Below are positions 14,764 to 24,500 of a DNA stretch of 64,000 nt, piece after piece. The notes under the pieces were generated by a model. That model was given only the letters and a program-made list of their open reading frames with translations, searched no databases and was not told the DNA's origin. The translations under genes and the position numbers were made by a program. Source of the stretch: Dokdonia sp. Dokd-P16 (GTDB taxonomy: Bacteria > Bacteroidota > Bacteroidia > Flavobacteriales > Flavobacteriaceae); NCBI RefSeq assembly GCF_003095655.1, contig NZ_CP029151.1:701501-765500 (forward strand), in the 5' to 3' direction. Position 1 is the stretch's first letter, and each line of letters begins with the position of its first letter.

Positions 14764-15177
14764 ATGAGAACACTTATATATTTATTAATCGGTATTCTTT
14801 TTGGGATAACTATGTTTAAATCTGAAGCTGCTTCGTGGTTTCGTATTTATGAAATGTTCAAGTTTGAGTCATTTCACATGTATGGGATTATAGGGTCTGC
14901 ACTCGTTATAGGCATCATAGTAGTACAACTTATTAAACGTCTCAACATCAAATCATTTTATGGTGAGACGATTCATTTTCACCCTAAGGCAAAGAGTTTT
15001 AGTCGTTACATGATAGGTGGCGTTTTATTTGGTTTAGGCTGGGCACTAGCAGGAGCTTGCCCAGGACCTATGTTTACGCTAGTAGGAGCGGGATTTGTTC
15101 CTATTCTAGTAGTAATCGGTGCTTCTTTATTAGGCACCTATGTGTATGGATTAATAAAGGATAAACTACCTCACTAG
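14764..15177 (+). CDS. YeeE/YedE-family transporter, subunit 2 (DUF6691-like)
   Basis: 137 residues, four membrane helices. The second-half cysteine motif is GLGWALAGACPGPMFTLVGAG (core AGACPGP, about 100). It ends convergent to the aspartoacylase-like gene, with palindrome copy 7 between. Together with subunit 1 it should form one sulfur-compound transporter. Confidence 0.88.
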   Translation: MRTLIYLLIGILFGITMFKSEAASWFRIYEMFKFESFHMYGIIGSALVIGIIVVQLIKRLNIKSFYGETIHFHPKAKSFSRYMIGGVLFGLGWALAGACPGPMFTLVGAGFVPILVVIGASLLGTYVYGLIKDKLPH

Positions 15178-15217
15178 AGGTTGTTTATCCTTTATCTATA
15201 TTGAGTGTTGTTGTTAC

Positions 15218-15231
15218 GCTTTCGCGAAAGC
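15218..15231. repeat. GCTTTCGCGAAAGC palindrome, copy 7
   Basis: Exact core between two convergent genes, 41 bp from one stop codon and 22 bp from the other; TTA/TAA flanks extend it with one mismatch. Confidence 0.95.
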
Positions 15232-15252
15232 ATAATTACTTAAAAAAAGTTC

Positions 15253-16215
15253 TCATTTTGTAATATGCACAATAGCATCTCCTTGATTAACTATCGGAGC
15301 GTGATTGATACAGATGATATATCCTGAATTAGGTGCCTTTATATTTTTTTCAAAATCACCAAAAGGTCCAGAAACACTCGCAATTACATCTCCTTTTTCT
15401 ACAAAGGTTCCAGCTTTTACGTGAGGCCTATACATTCCAGAATATCGCGCTCTAATCCAAAATGACTTCTCGATAATAATAGACTCTGTTTCTAATCTCC
15501 AGCTATAATCATCTGCAAGCTCTTTTGTAAAGTCGCGCACACCAAGGTGCTGCATTACTTTTAATGCGCCTGTTACACCAGCATCTGTAATATCACTATT
15601 GATTGCAAGGGATTTTCCACCTTCAAAAAGCAAGACTTTCTTCCCCTTTTTAACACAAGAATCTCTAAAGGATTTCTCTCTGTTTTGTGATTTGAGTATA
15701 AATGGTGCGCCAAAGGCTTTTGCAAGCTCTAGCGTTTCATCATCTTCATTGATTCTTATCTGTGGAGCATTAAATCGCTCTCTACCACCTGTATGAAAAT
15801 CCATACAGTAATCAACGTGTGGTATAATCTCTGTCATTAAATTATAGGCATACCTGCTGGCTAGCGATCCCCTTATACTTCCTGGGAACACTCTATTGAG
15901 ATCTCTACCATCTGGAAACTCTCGCGTCTGATTAAGAAACCCAAAAACATTTACCACAGGGATACATATAATCGTCCCGTGTGTTGGTTTATTATATTTT
16001 TTTGAAACAATCTGCCTTACAATCTCTACTCCATTAACCTCATCACCGTGAATACCGCCAGTAATAAGAATACATGGACCGGGCTTTGGTGCTCGCTCAA
16101 TAATGATGGGCACTTCAATCTTTGTTCTAGTGTGAAGCTTTGCAATGTCTAGGTTTACTTGCAAACCTTTTCCTAAGGAAACCGCATTCCCTAGTATTTC
16201 AATATCATTAGGCAT
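15253..16215 (-). CDS. Succinylglutamate desuccinylase/aspartoacylase-family protein
   Basis: 320 residues, M14-like zinc amidohydrolase. Zinc ligands in [10 protein letters not shown] (His56, Glu59) and MDFHTGG; substrate Arg/Asn region [15 protein letters not shown]-terminal beta barrel ending IVHITK. Family members remove acyl groups from amino acids. It overlaps rimK by 8 bp, an arrangement seen in many marine bacteria where the pair handles S6 glutamylation or related peptides. Exact substrate unknown. Confidence 0.88.
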   Translation of the reverse strand: MPNDIEILGNAVSLGKGLQVNLDIAKLHTRTKIEVPIIIERAPKPGPCILITGGIHGDEVNGVEIVRQIVSKKYNKPTHGTIICIPVVNVFGFLNQTREFPDGRDLNRVFPGSIRGSLASRYAYNLMTEIIPHVDYCMDFHTGGRERFNAPQIRINEDDETLELAKAFGAPFILKSQNREKSFRDSCVKKGKKVLLFEGGKSLAINSDITDAGVTGALKVMQHLGVRDFTKELADDYSWRLETESIIIEKSFWIRARYSGMYRPHVKAGTFVEKGDVIASVSGPFGDFEKNIKAPNSGYIICINHAPIVNQGDAIVHITK

Positions 16216-17080
16216 TTCTCTCTACGTACTTTATAATGTAGTTTGCAATATTTTTTCCTGTTGCAGATTCAATTCCCTCTAAACCTGGAGATGAGTTTAC
16301 TTCTAGTATTAATGGACCACGAGAAGATTGTAAGAGATCTACTCCTGCTATCCCTAATCCCATTGCTTTTGCTGCCTTAAGCGCTGCATTCTCCTCTTCA
16401 TCTGTAAGTTGAATCACGTTTGCACTTCCCCCTCGATGTAAGTTAGACCTAAATTCTCCTTCCTTTCCTTGTCTTTTCATAGCTCCTACTACCACACCGT
16501 CTACAATAAACACACGTACATCTGCTCCTCCAGCCTCTTTAATAAATTCTTGAGCAATTACTCTTGCTTGTAATCCATTAAAAGCTTCTAGTATAGACTC
16601 TGCAGAGTTCTTATTATCTGCTAGTACTACACCTAGGCCCTGCGTTCCTTCAAGTAGTTTAATTACAAGCGGCGCTCCTCCTACTGCATCTACAACCTGA
16701 CCAACATCCTTAGAGTAATTTGTAAATACTGTTTTAGGAAGTCCAAGACCAGCTCTGGATAATATTTGTAAGCTTCTTAATTTATCACGTGATCTTACTA
16801 GTGCTTGAGATTCTGTTGCAGAGAAGACCTTCATCATCTCAAATTGTCTCACTACAGCGGTGCCAAAAAATGTTACAGAAGCTCCTATTCTAGGGATTAC
16901 TCCATCAATATCCTTTATTTCCTTACCCTTATAAATAATGGTAGGATTTTTCTTTTCAATAACGAGGTTACACTTAGTGTGGTCAATAATGATCATCTCG
17001 TGACCTTTTTTCTCTCCCGCTTCGATAAGACGTTTTGTTGAATATAAATTTGGATTTTGTGATAACACTACAATTCTCAT
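16208..17080 (-). CDS. rimK: RimK-type ATP-grasp ligase (ribosomal S6 glutamate ligase)
   Basis: 290 residues. Pre-ATP-grasp domain [20 protein letters not shown], then ATP-grasp with [57 protein letters not shown] and the Mg site [15 protein letters not shown]. RimK adds glutamates to the C-terminus of ribosomal protein S6; paralogues make other peptide bonds. Upstream 17081-17246 is non-coding. Confidence 0.92.
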   Translation of the reverse strand: MRIVVLSQNPNLYSTKRLIEAGEKKGHEMIIIDHTKCNLVIEKKNPTIIYKGKEIKDIDGVIPRIGASVTFFGTAVVRQFEMMKVFSATESQALVRSRDKLRSLQILSRAGLGLPKTVFTNYSKDVGQVVDAVGGAPLVIKLLEGTQGLGVVLADNKNSAESILEAFNGLQARVIAQEFIKEAGGADVRVFIVDGVVVGAMKRQGKEGEFRSNLHRGGSANVIQLTDEEENAALKAAKAMGLGIAGVDLLQSSRGPLILEVNSSPGLEGIESATGKNIANYIIKYVERNA

Positions 17081-17246
17081 AATATGGATTTAGTTTCTTT
17101 TGCCGAGAAGATAATCTAATAAGTGGTTATTTAATATTATTTGAGGCAAATATTTATGCTCTATCGCTCAACTATTAATGCTTTTTTACAATAGCTACTA
17201 GATGAGGCGGTTAAACCTGTCACTTATCGCAAAATACGGCGCATAA

Positions 17247-17276
17247 AAAAAGCTCCACATTGATGTGAAGCTTTTT
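17247..17276 (-). terminator. Old terminator of the initiator tRNA gene
   Basis: Inverted repeat with arms AAAAAGCT..CACAT and ATGTG..AGCTTTTT; on the minus strand it ends in a T-run 2 bp beyond the tRNA 3' fragment at 17278-17324. It would have ended the tRNA transcript before the island inserted. Confidence 0.75.
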
Positions 17277-17277
17277 A

Positions 17278-17324
17278 CTTAGTAGCGGGAACTGGACTCG
17301 AACCAGTGACCTTCGGGTTATGAG
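17278..17324 (-). pseudogene. 3' fragment of tRNA-fMet (left attachment repeat)
   Basis: 47 bp identical to 38874-38920. It covers tRNA positions 32-73, from the first base of the anticodon loop to the discriminator base, plus 5 bp downstream. The 5' half is missing here, and the sequence diverges at once beyond 17324. This is the displaced chromosomal 3' end left by integration of the island. Confidence 0.95.
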
Positions 17325-17372
17325 TTTAACAAATAACCAAATAAAGCTTCCTAAATAGCTTCCGCTTGACAA

Positions 17373-17399
17373 AATCGTGTACGGTATAGTGTACTCTGA
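17373..17399 (+). repeat. Putative integrase arm site, left
   Basis: 27 bp matching 38773-38799 at 23 positions, with shared AATCGTGTACG and GTGTACT blocks. It lies 48 bp inside the left end of the island. The rest of 17325-17530 holds no gene I can support. Confidence 0.55.
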
Positions 17400-17530
17400 T
17401 TTATAAATTATTTGAAGCAAATATAATCTTTGCGCTACATATGATAACGCTAAGAACATGATTTACTTTACTATTGACTTTCAAGGTTAATAGAAGTTAT
17501 TATTATCAAAAAAAACAACACTACCAATGA

Positions 17531-18226
17531 TTAGGCTAGTAGGTTTTCTAATTTACTCTTCCATTTCTTCCATTCTGGAAACTCTTTTTGTTGTAAATCA
17601 AAAAATGCTTTGGTATGATCTCTATGAACAAGGTGACACAGCTCGTGAATAATCACATACTCAATACAGGCCTTTGGCGCTTTAATCAGGTCACTATTTA
17701 ATAATATCCTACCATTATTAGAACAAGAACCCCAGCGATTTTTCATCTTTCTAATTTCAAGTTTACTAGGTTGAACGTCATATTTTTCGAAAGTGCAAAT
17801 TAATGGTTGCGCTATCCTGTCAAACCATTTTCTAGCTTTCTCTAAATACCAGTCAGTCAGTAATTGTTCAGCATTAGATTTATTACTTGTTCTTACTTCG
17901 ATATGAGCTCCTGTGAGCTTCACACTTTCCTCCTCACTATTGACGACTAATAATTGGTATTGCCTTCCTAAGTAATAATGCGACTCCCCAGAAACGTATT
18001 TACGCACTGTATTTCTAGGCTCAAAGGATAAAAAATAGTCTTGCTGTTTTAAAATCCAAGAGGCTCTCTTACGCACTTTATCTTCTATCTTCTCTATCGT
18101 ACTTCCTATAGGTGCATTTACCTCTGTAGACCGATCTGGATGTACCGTTATTCCTAAGGTTTTTCTTTCGCGAAAGCGTAATTTGAAAACAATTTCTTCC
18201 GAACCATATTTAAGAGTATGTTCCAT
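17531..18226 (-). CDS. YgjP-like (DUF45) zinc metallopeptidase
   Basis: 231 residues. The C-terminal gluzincin-type site is VIIHELCHLVHRDHTKAF (HExxH plus a further His), preceded by MKNRWGSCSNNGRILLNSDL, the family's strand motif. N-terminal half is a beta-rich domain. This family is repeatedly found with type I R-M genes. It is last in the operon, and its ATG overlaps the hsdR stop (TAATG), so it is translationally coupled to hsdR. Role unproven; possibly processing or turnover of the restriction complex. Confidence 0.85.
   Translation of the reverse strand: MEHTLKYGSEEIVFKLRFRERKTLGITVHPDRSTEVNAPIGSTIEKIEDKVRKRASWILKQQDYFLSFEPRNTVRKYVSGESHYYLGRQYQLLVVNSEEESVKLTGAHIEVRTSNKSNAEQLLTDWYLEKARKWFDRIAQPLICTFEKYDVQPSKLEIRKMKNRWGSCSNNGRILLNSDLIKAPKACIEYVIIHELCHLVHRDHTKAFFDLQQKEFPEWKKWKSKLENLLA
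18165..18177. repeat. GCTTTCGCGAAAGC palindrome, copy 8 (coding, one mismatch)
   Basis: CTTTCGCGAAAGC with T instead of the first G, inside the peptidase gene, where it reads RFRER on the minus strand (residues about 17-21). Confidence 0.85.
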
Positions 18227-21200
18227 TACTTGTATCTAATTTTTGCTATCTCTACAATGCGCTCTGCAATGGTATCTATGTCTTTAAAGCTCAACTTAAG
18301 TTCATACTTGTCTCTTATGTAATCAATGATATAGTCACCTATTAAGAATATCATCTTTTTAGGGATATCAACACTCTTGAACCAATCTACTTGACGTAAT
18401 TCTAAAATAATTTCATCTGCTTTTAAAGCAAGCTCCTCGGATACAGAAACTACCAATTCCTTATCCGTTGAAAACCCTCCAAATTGCTCCATACTCACTC
18501 CGAAGAATGCTCGAGCTACCTCTTTATCTTCTAATGAACTTGGTATGCTGGAATCTGTTCTACTTAAAACAGCTTCCATAATATCTTTCATACTCTGAAG
18601 ATACTCTGACTCATTTATGCGTTTTTGAAGATAGTCCTCAATCGTTTCTTTAATGAGTTGTGAGAAACGTTTATAAAATGCTGGATCTTCATCCATCTTC
18701 TCTGCTATATGCTTTGAGGTTCTGGATTGGATCATATCAGCTTTAGCAGCCTTTCCTACAGTTTTAACAACTTCATCCTCAAACGCTTCTTTATCAAAAA
18801 TGTTGACTAATTCGGTTAGTGTAACAACCTCTGATGTCGGAATGTGAGTATCTATTAATTTTTGAATCTGTCCTTCATATTTCTTAAAATCAATTTTATC
18901 AGAATATCTTGAAGCTACTGCAGTTCTCAACTTCATAAAAAAGGATAGATCCTCTTTATACTTAGCAATACGCTTCTCTTCTGTTCTTTTGTGAAAGTCT
19001 ATTGATGATAAAGCTAACTTTAAGATACGTGCGTATTTAGCTAACTGATCATAAAACTTATTCCTCAATGCCTCGTCACGCAATAATTGCTGATATCCCT
19101 CTGCATCTTTTTTATTGGAAATTGATGAAAACAATTGCCATAGGTCACTATGAGTTTGGGCTAACTTTTCTACCTCTTCATTTATATTGCTATATGTTCC
19201 CTGCAACTCCTCTTCGTCAAAGTCTTCAAATGTAGAATAGGTTTTTAATGCACTATCTAGCTCCTCAAGTACACCATAATAATCTATAATATATCCATAA
19301 TCTTTATCTGGACTTACTCTGTTTACACGTGCGATTGCTTGCAATAAAGTGTGTCCTAAAAGCTTTCTAGTTAAATACAAAACGATATTATTAGGCGCAT
19401 CAAAACCAGTAAGCAGCTTATCTACAACTATAATTATTTCTGGTTCGTTATCATTTTTAAAACGGTTAACTATATTTTTTTGATACTTCTTTGATGAACC
19501 ATGTTCATCCATCATCTTATGCCAAAACTGTTTTACTAAAACATTTGTTTTTCCATATGCAAAATCTTCCCCTTCTCGTTCATCTGGTGGTGAGATAATA
19601 AGCTCTGATGTTACTTTTCCTATTTCATCAAGATACATCTTGTACTTAACTGCTGACTTTTTATCCTGACAAACCACCTGTCCTTTAAACTTAGTTTTCT
19701 GAAAGTTCTTCACGTAATGGTTTGAAATGTCCCATGCTATTGCATAAATTTTTTGATCTGCAATATTTAATTGATCTGCTCTAGAGAACTTCTTTTTAAG
19801 ATCTGCTTTCTCAAAATCATTTAGCGGTTCTGACACCATATTAAAGAAATTATCAAGTGGTGCAGCACTTACTTCTTGTAATGCATGTCGTCCTTCATAC
19901 AACAACGGAACAACTGCTTTATCTTTTACAGCTTGATCTACTGTATAACTGTCTATTAAAGTACCAAATTTAGAAAGTGTACTTCTATCCTTCTTAAACA
20001 ATGGTGTTCCTGTAAATGCAATAAAACAAGCATTTGGCAGGGTCTTTTGCATCTCAATATTAAAAGTACCGTGTTGCGTACGGTGACCTTCGTCTACTAA
20101 GACAAATATGTTATTACTTACTAAAGGCTCTTTTATCTTCTTAACGGCCGTTTCAAATTTATTAATGATAGTAGTGACCACCGCATCACTTTCTGTGTGT
20201 AATAACTGTACTAGTTGAGATCCAGTTGTTGCATTATCTACATCAATACCACATTTTCTGAAAGTGCCAGTAATTTGAGAATCTAAGTCGGTTCTATCTG
20301 TTACTAGAATAATCTTAGGATTCATTATACTAGGCTCCATTGCAATGGCTTGCGCAAGCATAACCATGGTCAAGGATTTACCACTACCTTGGGTATGCCA
20401 CACCACTCCTCCTGTACGCTGTCCATTATTTACTTTCTTAATCTGTTTCATTGCTTTTTTAATTGCAAAGAACTGTTGGTAACGTGCTATTTTCTTGGCG
20501 CCATTATCAAATAAAGTAAAATTATATGCTAGATCAAGTAAACGCTTTTTATCGCATAAATTAAATATATACTCATCCTGTGGTGTAGGCTTTATTTCTT
20601 CCTTTTCTAGAGAGTCAAAATGAGCTCTCACATAATAAAAACGTTCATTAAATAATCGCTTCTTTATAGACTCTTCTATGGGTGTATTCTTTAAACGATA
20701 TAAGCTTTCGCGAAAGCGTGCTTCCTTTTCTTTATCTACAACAGCATTAGGCTTTTTAAAATCCTCTTGCCATTGAGCCCAGAACTTCTCTGGTGTGCCT
20801 GTGGTAGCATAACTACCTTCATTTACTGTTACTGCCATGACTAATTGCGCCATCGCATATAACGGTCTTATACCATCTTCTTGCTGGTTGCGTAAGTTTT
20901 GTGAAATAGCTTGTGCTAGCGGCTCTTTCATATCTGGCCTCTTACATTCTATAACACAAAGAGGGATACCATTTACAAATAATACCACATCTGGTCTGTA
21001 ATGTTCTTTTAAGCCAGAACGGGAGACACTAAACTCCTCAGTAACATGAAATATGTTTTTTTCTGGTTGCTGCCAATTGATGTATTGCAAATCAAAACTT
21101 TTACTATCACCTTCTATACTTTGATCTAATGAGACACCTAAAGTAAGTAACTCATAAATACGCCCACTGGTAGTCATATAACCATCTACCATAGGAATAT

Positions 21201-21450
21201 CTCTTAAAGCTATAATAGCATTTTCTATATTACTTTCTGTAAACGGCACAGATTTACTAGAAGATACTCGTGCTCTATTAATGCTATGCAACTGTTTACG
21301 TAAAACATCTTCTAGAAGTATTCCTGAAGTTTTACCATCTCTAGCTTCTAGTGCTTCCTCTTGATTAAGATACTGATACCCCATATTAATCAATAGCTGC
21401 AATGCAGGTATTTGTGAGATGTGATCTTCTTTAAATGATGGTGTATCCAT
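18226..21450 (-). CDS. hsdR: Type I restriction endonuclease subunit R
   Basis: 1074 residues. N-terminal PD-(D/E)xK nuclease with YRPDVVLFVNGIPLCVIECKR (core PDVVLF...IECKR, about 150-170). Superfamily 2 translocase: Walker A HTQGSGKSLTMV (about 352-363), motif Ia VTDRTDLDSQI, DEGHRTQ (about 452) and AFTGTPLF; motif VI in LLQAIARVNRVSPDKDYGY. C-terminal helical region (about 760-1074) for assembly with the methyltransferase. It translocates DNA and cuts unmodified DNA. Start at 21450 follows an 82-bp gap after the AlbA_2 gene. Confidence 0.95.
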   Translation of the reverse strand: MDTPSFKEDHISQIPALQLLINMGYQYLNQEEALEARDGKTSGILLEDVLRKQLHSINRARVSSSKSVPFTESNIENAIIALRDIPMVDGYMTTSGRIYELLTLGVSLDQSIEGDSKSFDLQYINWQQPEKNIFHVTEEFSVSRSGLKEHYRPDVVLFVNGIPLCVIECKRPDMKEPLAQAISQNLRNQQEDGIRPLYAMAQLVMAVTVNEGSYATTGTPEKFWAQWQEDFKKPNAVVDKEKEARFRESLYRLKNTPIEESIKKRLFNERFYYVRAHFDSLEKEEIKPTPQDEYIFNLCDKKRLLDLAYNFTLFDNGAKKIARYQQFFAIKKAMKQIKKVNNGQRTGGVVWHTQGSGKSLTMVMLAQAIAMEPSIMNPKIILVTDRTDLDSQITGTFRKCGIDVDNATTGSQLVQLLHTESDAVVTTIINKFETAVKKIKEPLVSNNIFVLVDEGHRTQHGTFNIEMQKTLPNACFIAFTGTPLFKKDRSTLSKFGTLIDSYTVDQAVKDKAVVPLLYEGRHALQEVSAAPLDNFFNMVSEPLNDFEKADLKKKFSRADQLNIADQKIYAIAWDISNHYVKNFQKTKFKGQVVCQDKKSAVKYKMYLDEIGKVTSELIISPPDEREGEDFAYGKTNVLVKQFWHKMMDEHGSSKKYQKNIVNRFKNDNEPEIIIVVDKLLTGFDAPNNIVLYLTRKLLGHTLLQAIARVNRVSPDKDYGYIIDYYGVLEELDSALKTYSTFEDFDEEELQGTYSNINEEVEKLAQTHSDLWQLFSSISNKKDAEGYQQLLRDEALRNKFYDQLAKYARILKLALSSIDFHKRTEEKRIAKYKEDLSFFMKLRTAVASRYSDKIDFKKYEGQIQKLIDTHIPTSEVVTLTELVNIFDKEAFEDEVVKTVGKAAKADMIQSRTSKHIAEKMDEDPAFYKRFSQLIKETIEDYLQKRINESEYLQSMKDIMEAVLSRTDSSIPSSLEDKEVARAFFGVSMEQFGGFSTDKELVVSVSEELALKADEIILELRQVDWFKSVDIPKKMIFLIGDYIIDYIRDKYELKLSFKDIDTIAERIVEIAKIRYK
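20704..20717. repeat. GCTTTCGCGAAAGC palindrome, copy 9 (coding)
   Basis: Exact core inside hsdR, reading A-RFRES-L on the minus strand (about residue 246). Confidence 0.95.
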
Positions 21451-21532
21451 GATTTTAATTTTTTCATCCTTGATAAATGAATTACCACTTATGACGTTAA
21501 CTATAATTAATTTGAATATTTAAAACCTTCAT

Positions 21533-24500
21533 TTAATCCAAAAAGTTTTTTTGTTTTAGCTCTTCAACCAATTCTTTTATTTTTGATGAAGAGCTTTCTA
21601 TACCTAAAGTCTGTTTAGACATTTGCAATCTAGAATATTGAGGATTGATAATTTCAGTTAAATTAATTGGCTGAATACTAATTACACCATCATTATTACT
21701 ATCAATAAAATATGTCCCTTGCGAAGCAAGTCTGTTCCTTACCTCGCCGGCCTCAGATGAATTAATAATTTTTAAGTAGGTTGCTCCTGAAAAAGAAGTT
21801 TTCACTAAAAAATCTCTATCATTTTCAATTTCAAAAATGCTTACTATTTCTGAATCCGGTCTAAGAGCAAAAGTATTATGCTGTTTTTCATTTTTGTTTC
21901 TAGATAAGAATGATCTGGTCCTGAATTTGGCTAATCTACCTTCGCTAAAACATATTATTAAGTAAGAATCCCTATTTGCAATATTGAACTCAAATTGGGC
22001 TCCAAAATCAAAGTTTTTATCAGCATCCGACCAAACCCAAGTGCGATCATCAAAAATACTCAACTTATATTTTCCTTTTTGGTCTCTATAATTAGCAATA
22101 ACAAGTACTTTATCCTCATCATAAACTGTAGAACTTTCTGGTGAAAATTTTAATTCTGCTTGTGTGTTAGGTATATGTAACTCCTCATTTATTGTTGGTT
22201 GCGAACCTAATTTTTGTTGAAATAAACTAGTTAGATCCTGACCCTTTATCAATCGTGTTTCTGTTCCTTGCCTTTGGTAAAAATCTCCTTTAAAATCAAT
22301 AAGCTTATTGCTAGTAGGTATTTCAATTACAAGATATTCTAGGTTATTCTCTTTAAGGAAATTAAACTCGAGTAAACCATTTACTGTTACGCTTGTAAGT
22401 TTTACAATATACTTACGCAATACTCTTTCGTAACCATCAATGTTAACCTCTAGTTGCCTTAGATCTGAGTCCAGGCCTACTACATTACCATTATCTTTTA
22501 TCCCAATAAAAAGTTTTCCCCCGCGAGCATTTAAAAATCCAGTAATAACTTTAACTATTTGAGTAGCCTGTTTGTCTATTTCAGGTTCAGGAGAGCCAGG
22601 ATAGTAAACGATACTTGTTTTAAACTCAGTTACAATATCTTCTCTCCCTTCATTAATACGCGCGTCCTTACTAACGCTATATTTTTCGGTTAAGTTCAGT
22701 GACGGGCTATCTAAAAATAGAACTTTGTTTAATATTTTTTTCTGAATAAGCTCGAGCAAATTATGCTTCATATCCTGATGCTCAGGAAACTCATCCATAA
22801 TTAAATTATAAGCCATTACAATCTTGGCTATGGATTTGACATCTATTGTTGCGTTTTCAATTAAATAATCTACTTGATCATGGTTGTTTTTACCAATAGC
22901 ATTAATTAAAGAATGTATGTGTTGTATTTTTTCTAATACGGGAAATTTCTCTAAAGTCTCAGCATTAACAGGTTGAGCAAAATATTCGTTTTCTATATTT
23001 TGAGATAAACTATTGACTCGGTAATACAAACGTAACATCTCGTCGTAATAATAAGACTTATTATCTCTAAGTATAACCGTCATCAGTTTAGCTGCTTGTA
23101 GTGCTTCTATTTTTCGCTCAATACTTTCTTCAAGCGAAACTATATAATCAAGAGATTTGATAACACTTCTTATATACTGATATCTTTTTGAAAGAATTAC
23201 ATCTGATAATTCTTCATAGCTATCGTTTAAGGTTAATCGCTTATTGATGAAAGTTCCCCAAAAAACAGTTGAACTGGTGTTCATACCATCATAACTACTA
23301 GCAAAATCTACAGTAGTCACTACTTTTAATCGATCATCACAAAGCGATAAAATCGTCGCTATTTCATCTTTTGGTTTTAATGACTTATCAAACGATGAGA
23401 TCTGATTTGAAATTAACCAGCCATTATTGTTTGTGAGCAGTACACCCGATTTTTTATAGAAAAATAATTTTGGCTTAAATTTTTCTTTTGCTTCTAAAAT
23501 TTGCAACACATTCTCTTGAACCTGATTGAGATTAGTCAAGCAAGTCATGGGAAGCGAACCAATCGAACATTCTTTAATCACTAAATCTATAGAGCTTAAC
23601 AAAAAGGACTTTTTTTGCTGTAAAGTTGGAGATATAAGTGCCATATTTCTGACGAACTCCGCAGACTTCATTACTGCATATTGTTTCAATTGTAAAGATT
23701 CATTAAGTCTTATCTGAATAAAAAGATGTTTGTTCTCAATGAACAATTCTTCTACATCTTCTTCATTGAATTCCTGTACACCAGAAGTAAGAACAAAATT
23801 TCTACTTGAATAACTAGAGGCGTAAGCTCTTGATATGATTTGGTTTAAAAAGTTAAGATCTCCTTCTTCTATATCAATATTCTTATTATCTAATAAGACA
23901 TGTATAACGCTATAAACAAGTTCATAATTACTCTTTAAAAGCGTTGAATCCCATTTTAAAAACTGAATAGTTTTTTCAAAATCCCTTTTTGAAATAATAT
24001 TATGTTTACTAAGTCTAGTATATATTTTTTTTAGCTTGTTAACGTGTTTATTACTTTCTAAATCATCTATTAAAACCAGCAGTTCTTCTTGCTTATCCGC
24101 TATTGCTTCGGCATTATCTACGATATCTTGCTTCTTTGATTGCGAATACCCAGAAATGAATTCTGAATCAATTAACCACTCTTCTAACTGAATATAAAGA
24201 TTAATAAAATCTCTAGCTTTATCGTACTTTTTTTGTTTAATTAAGTCGTTGTTAAATTGTGTAAGAAGGCTTAAATAACTAAAAAACCAATTGTTATTTC
24301 TTCTCTCTATTTGCTCAAATAATTCAAGATAAGGAGGTTTAAAACCATCTTCATCTATGTTTTCCAACCTGCCATCGACATAATCTTGTAAGGCATAGAG
24401 ATGACTGTCGTAACTATAGTTCTCAATCCTATTAAAAATATCTTCTGGACTGTAAAACAAGCGCTGCACACCTATATCTTTTTGATACCAATCTAATCGT

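Noticed and set aside
17220-17459. Frame across the tRNA fragment
   Set aside because: Runs through the terminator and the tRNA remnant; no protein features.
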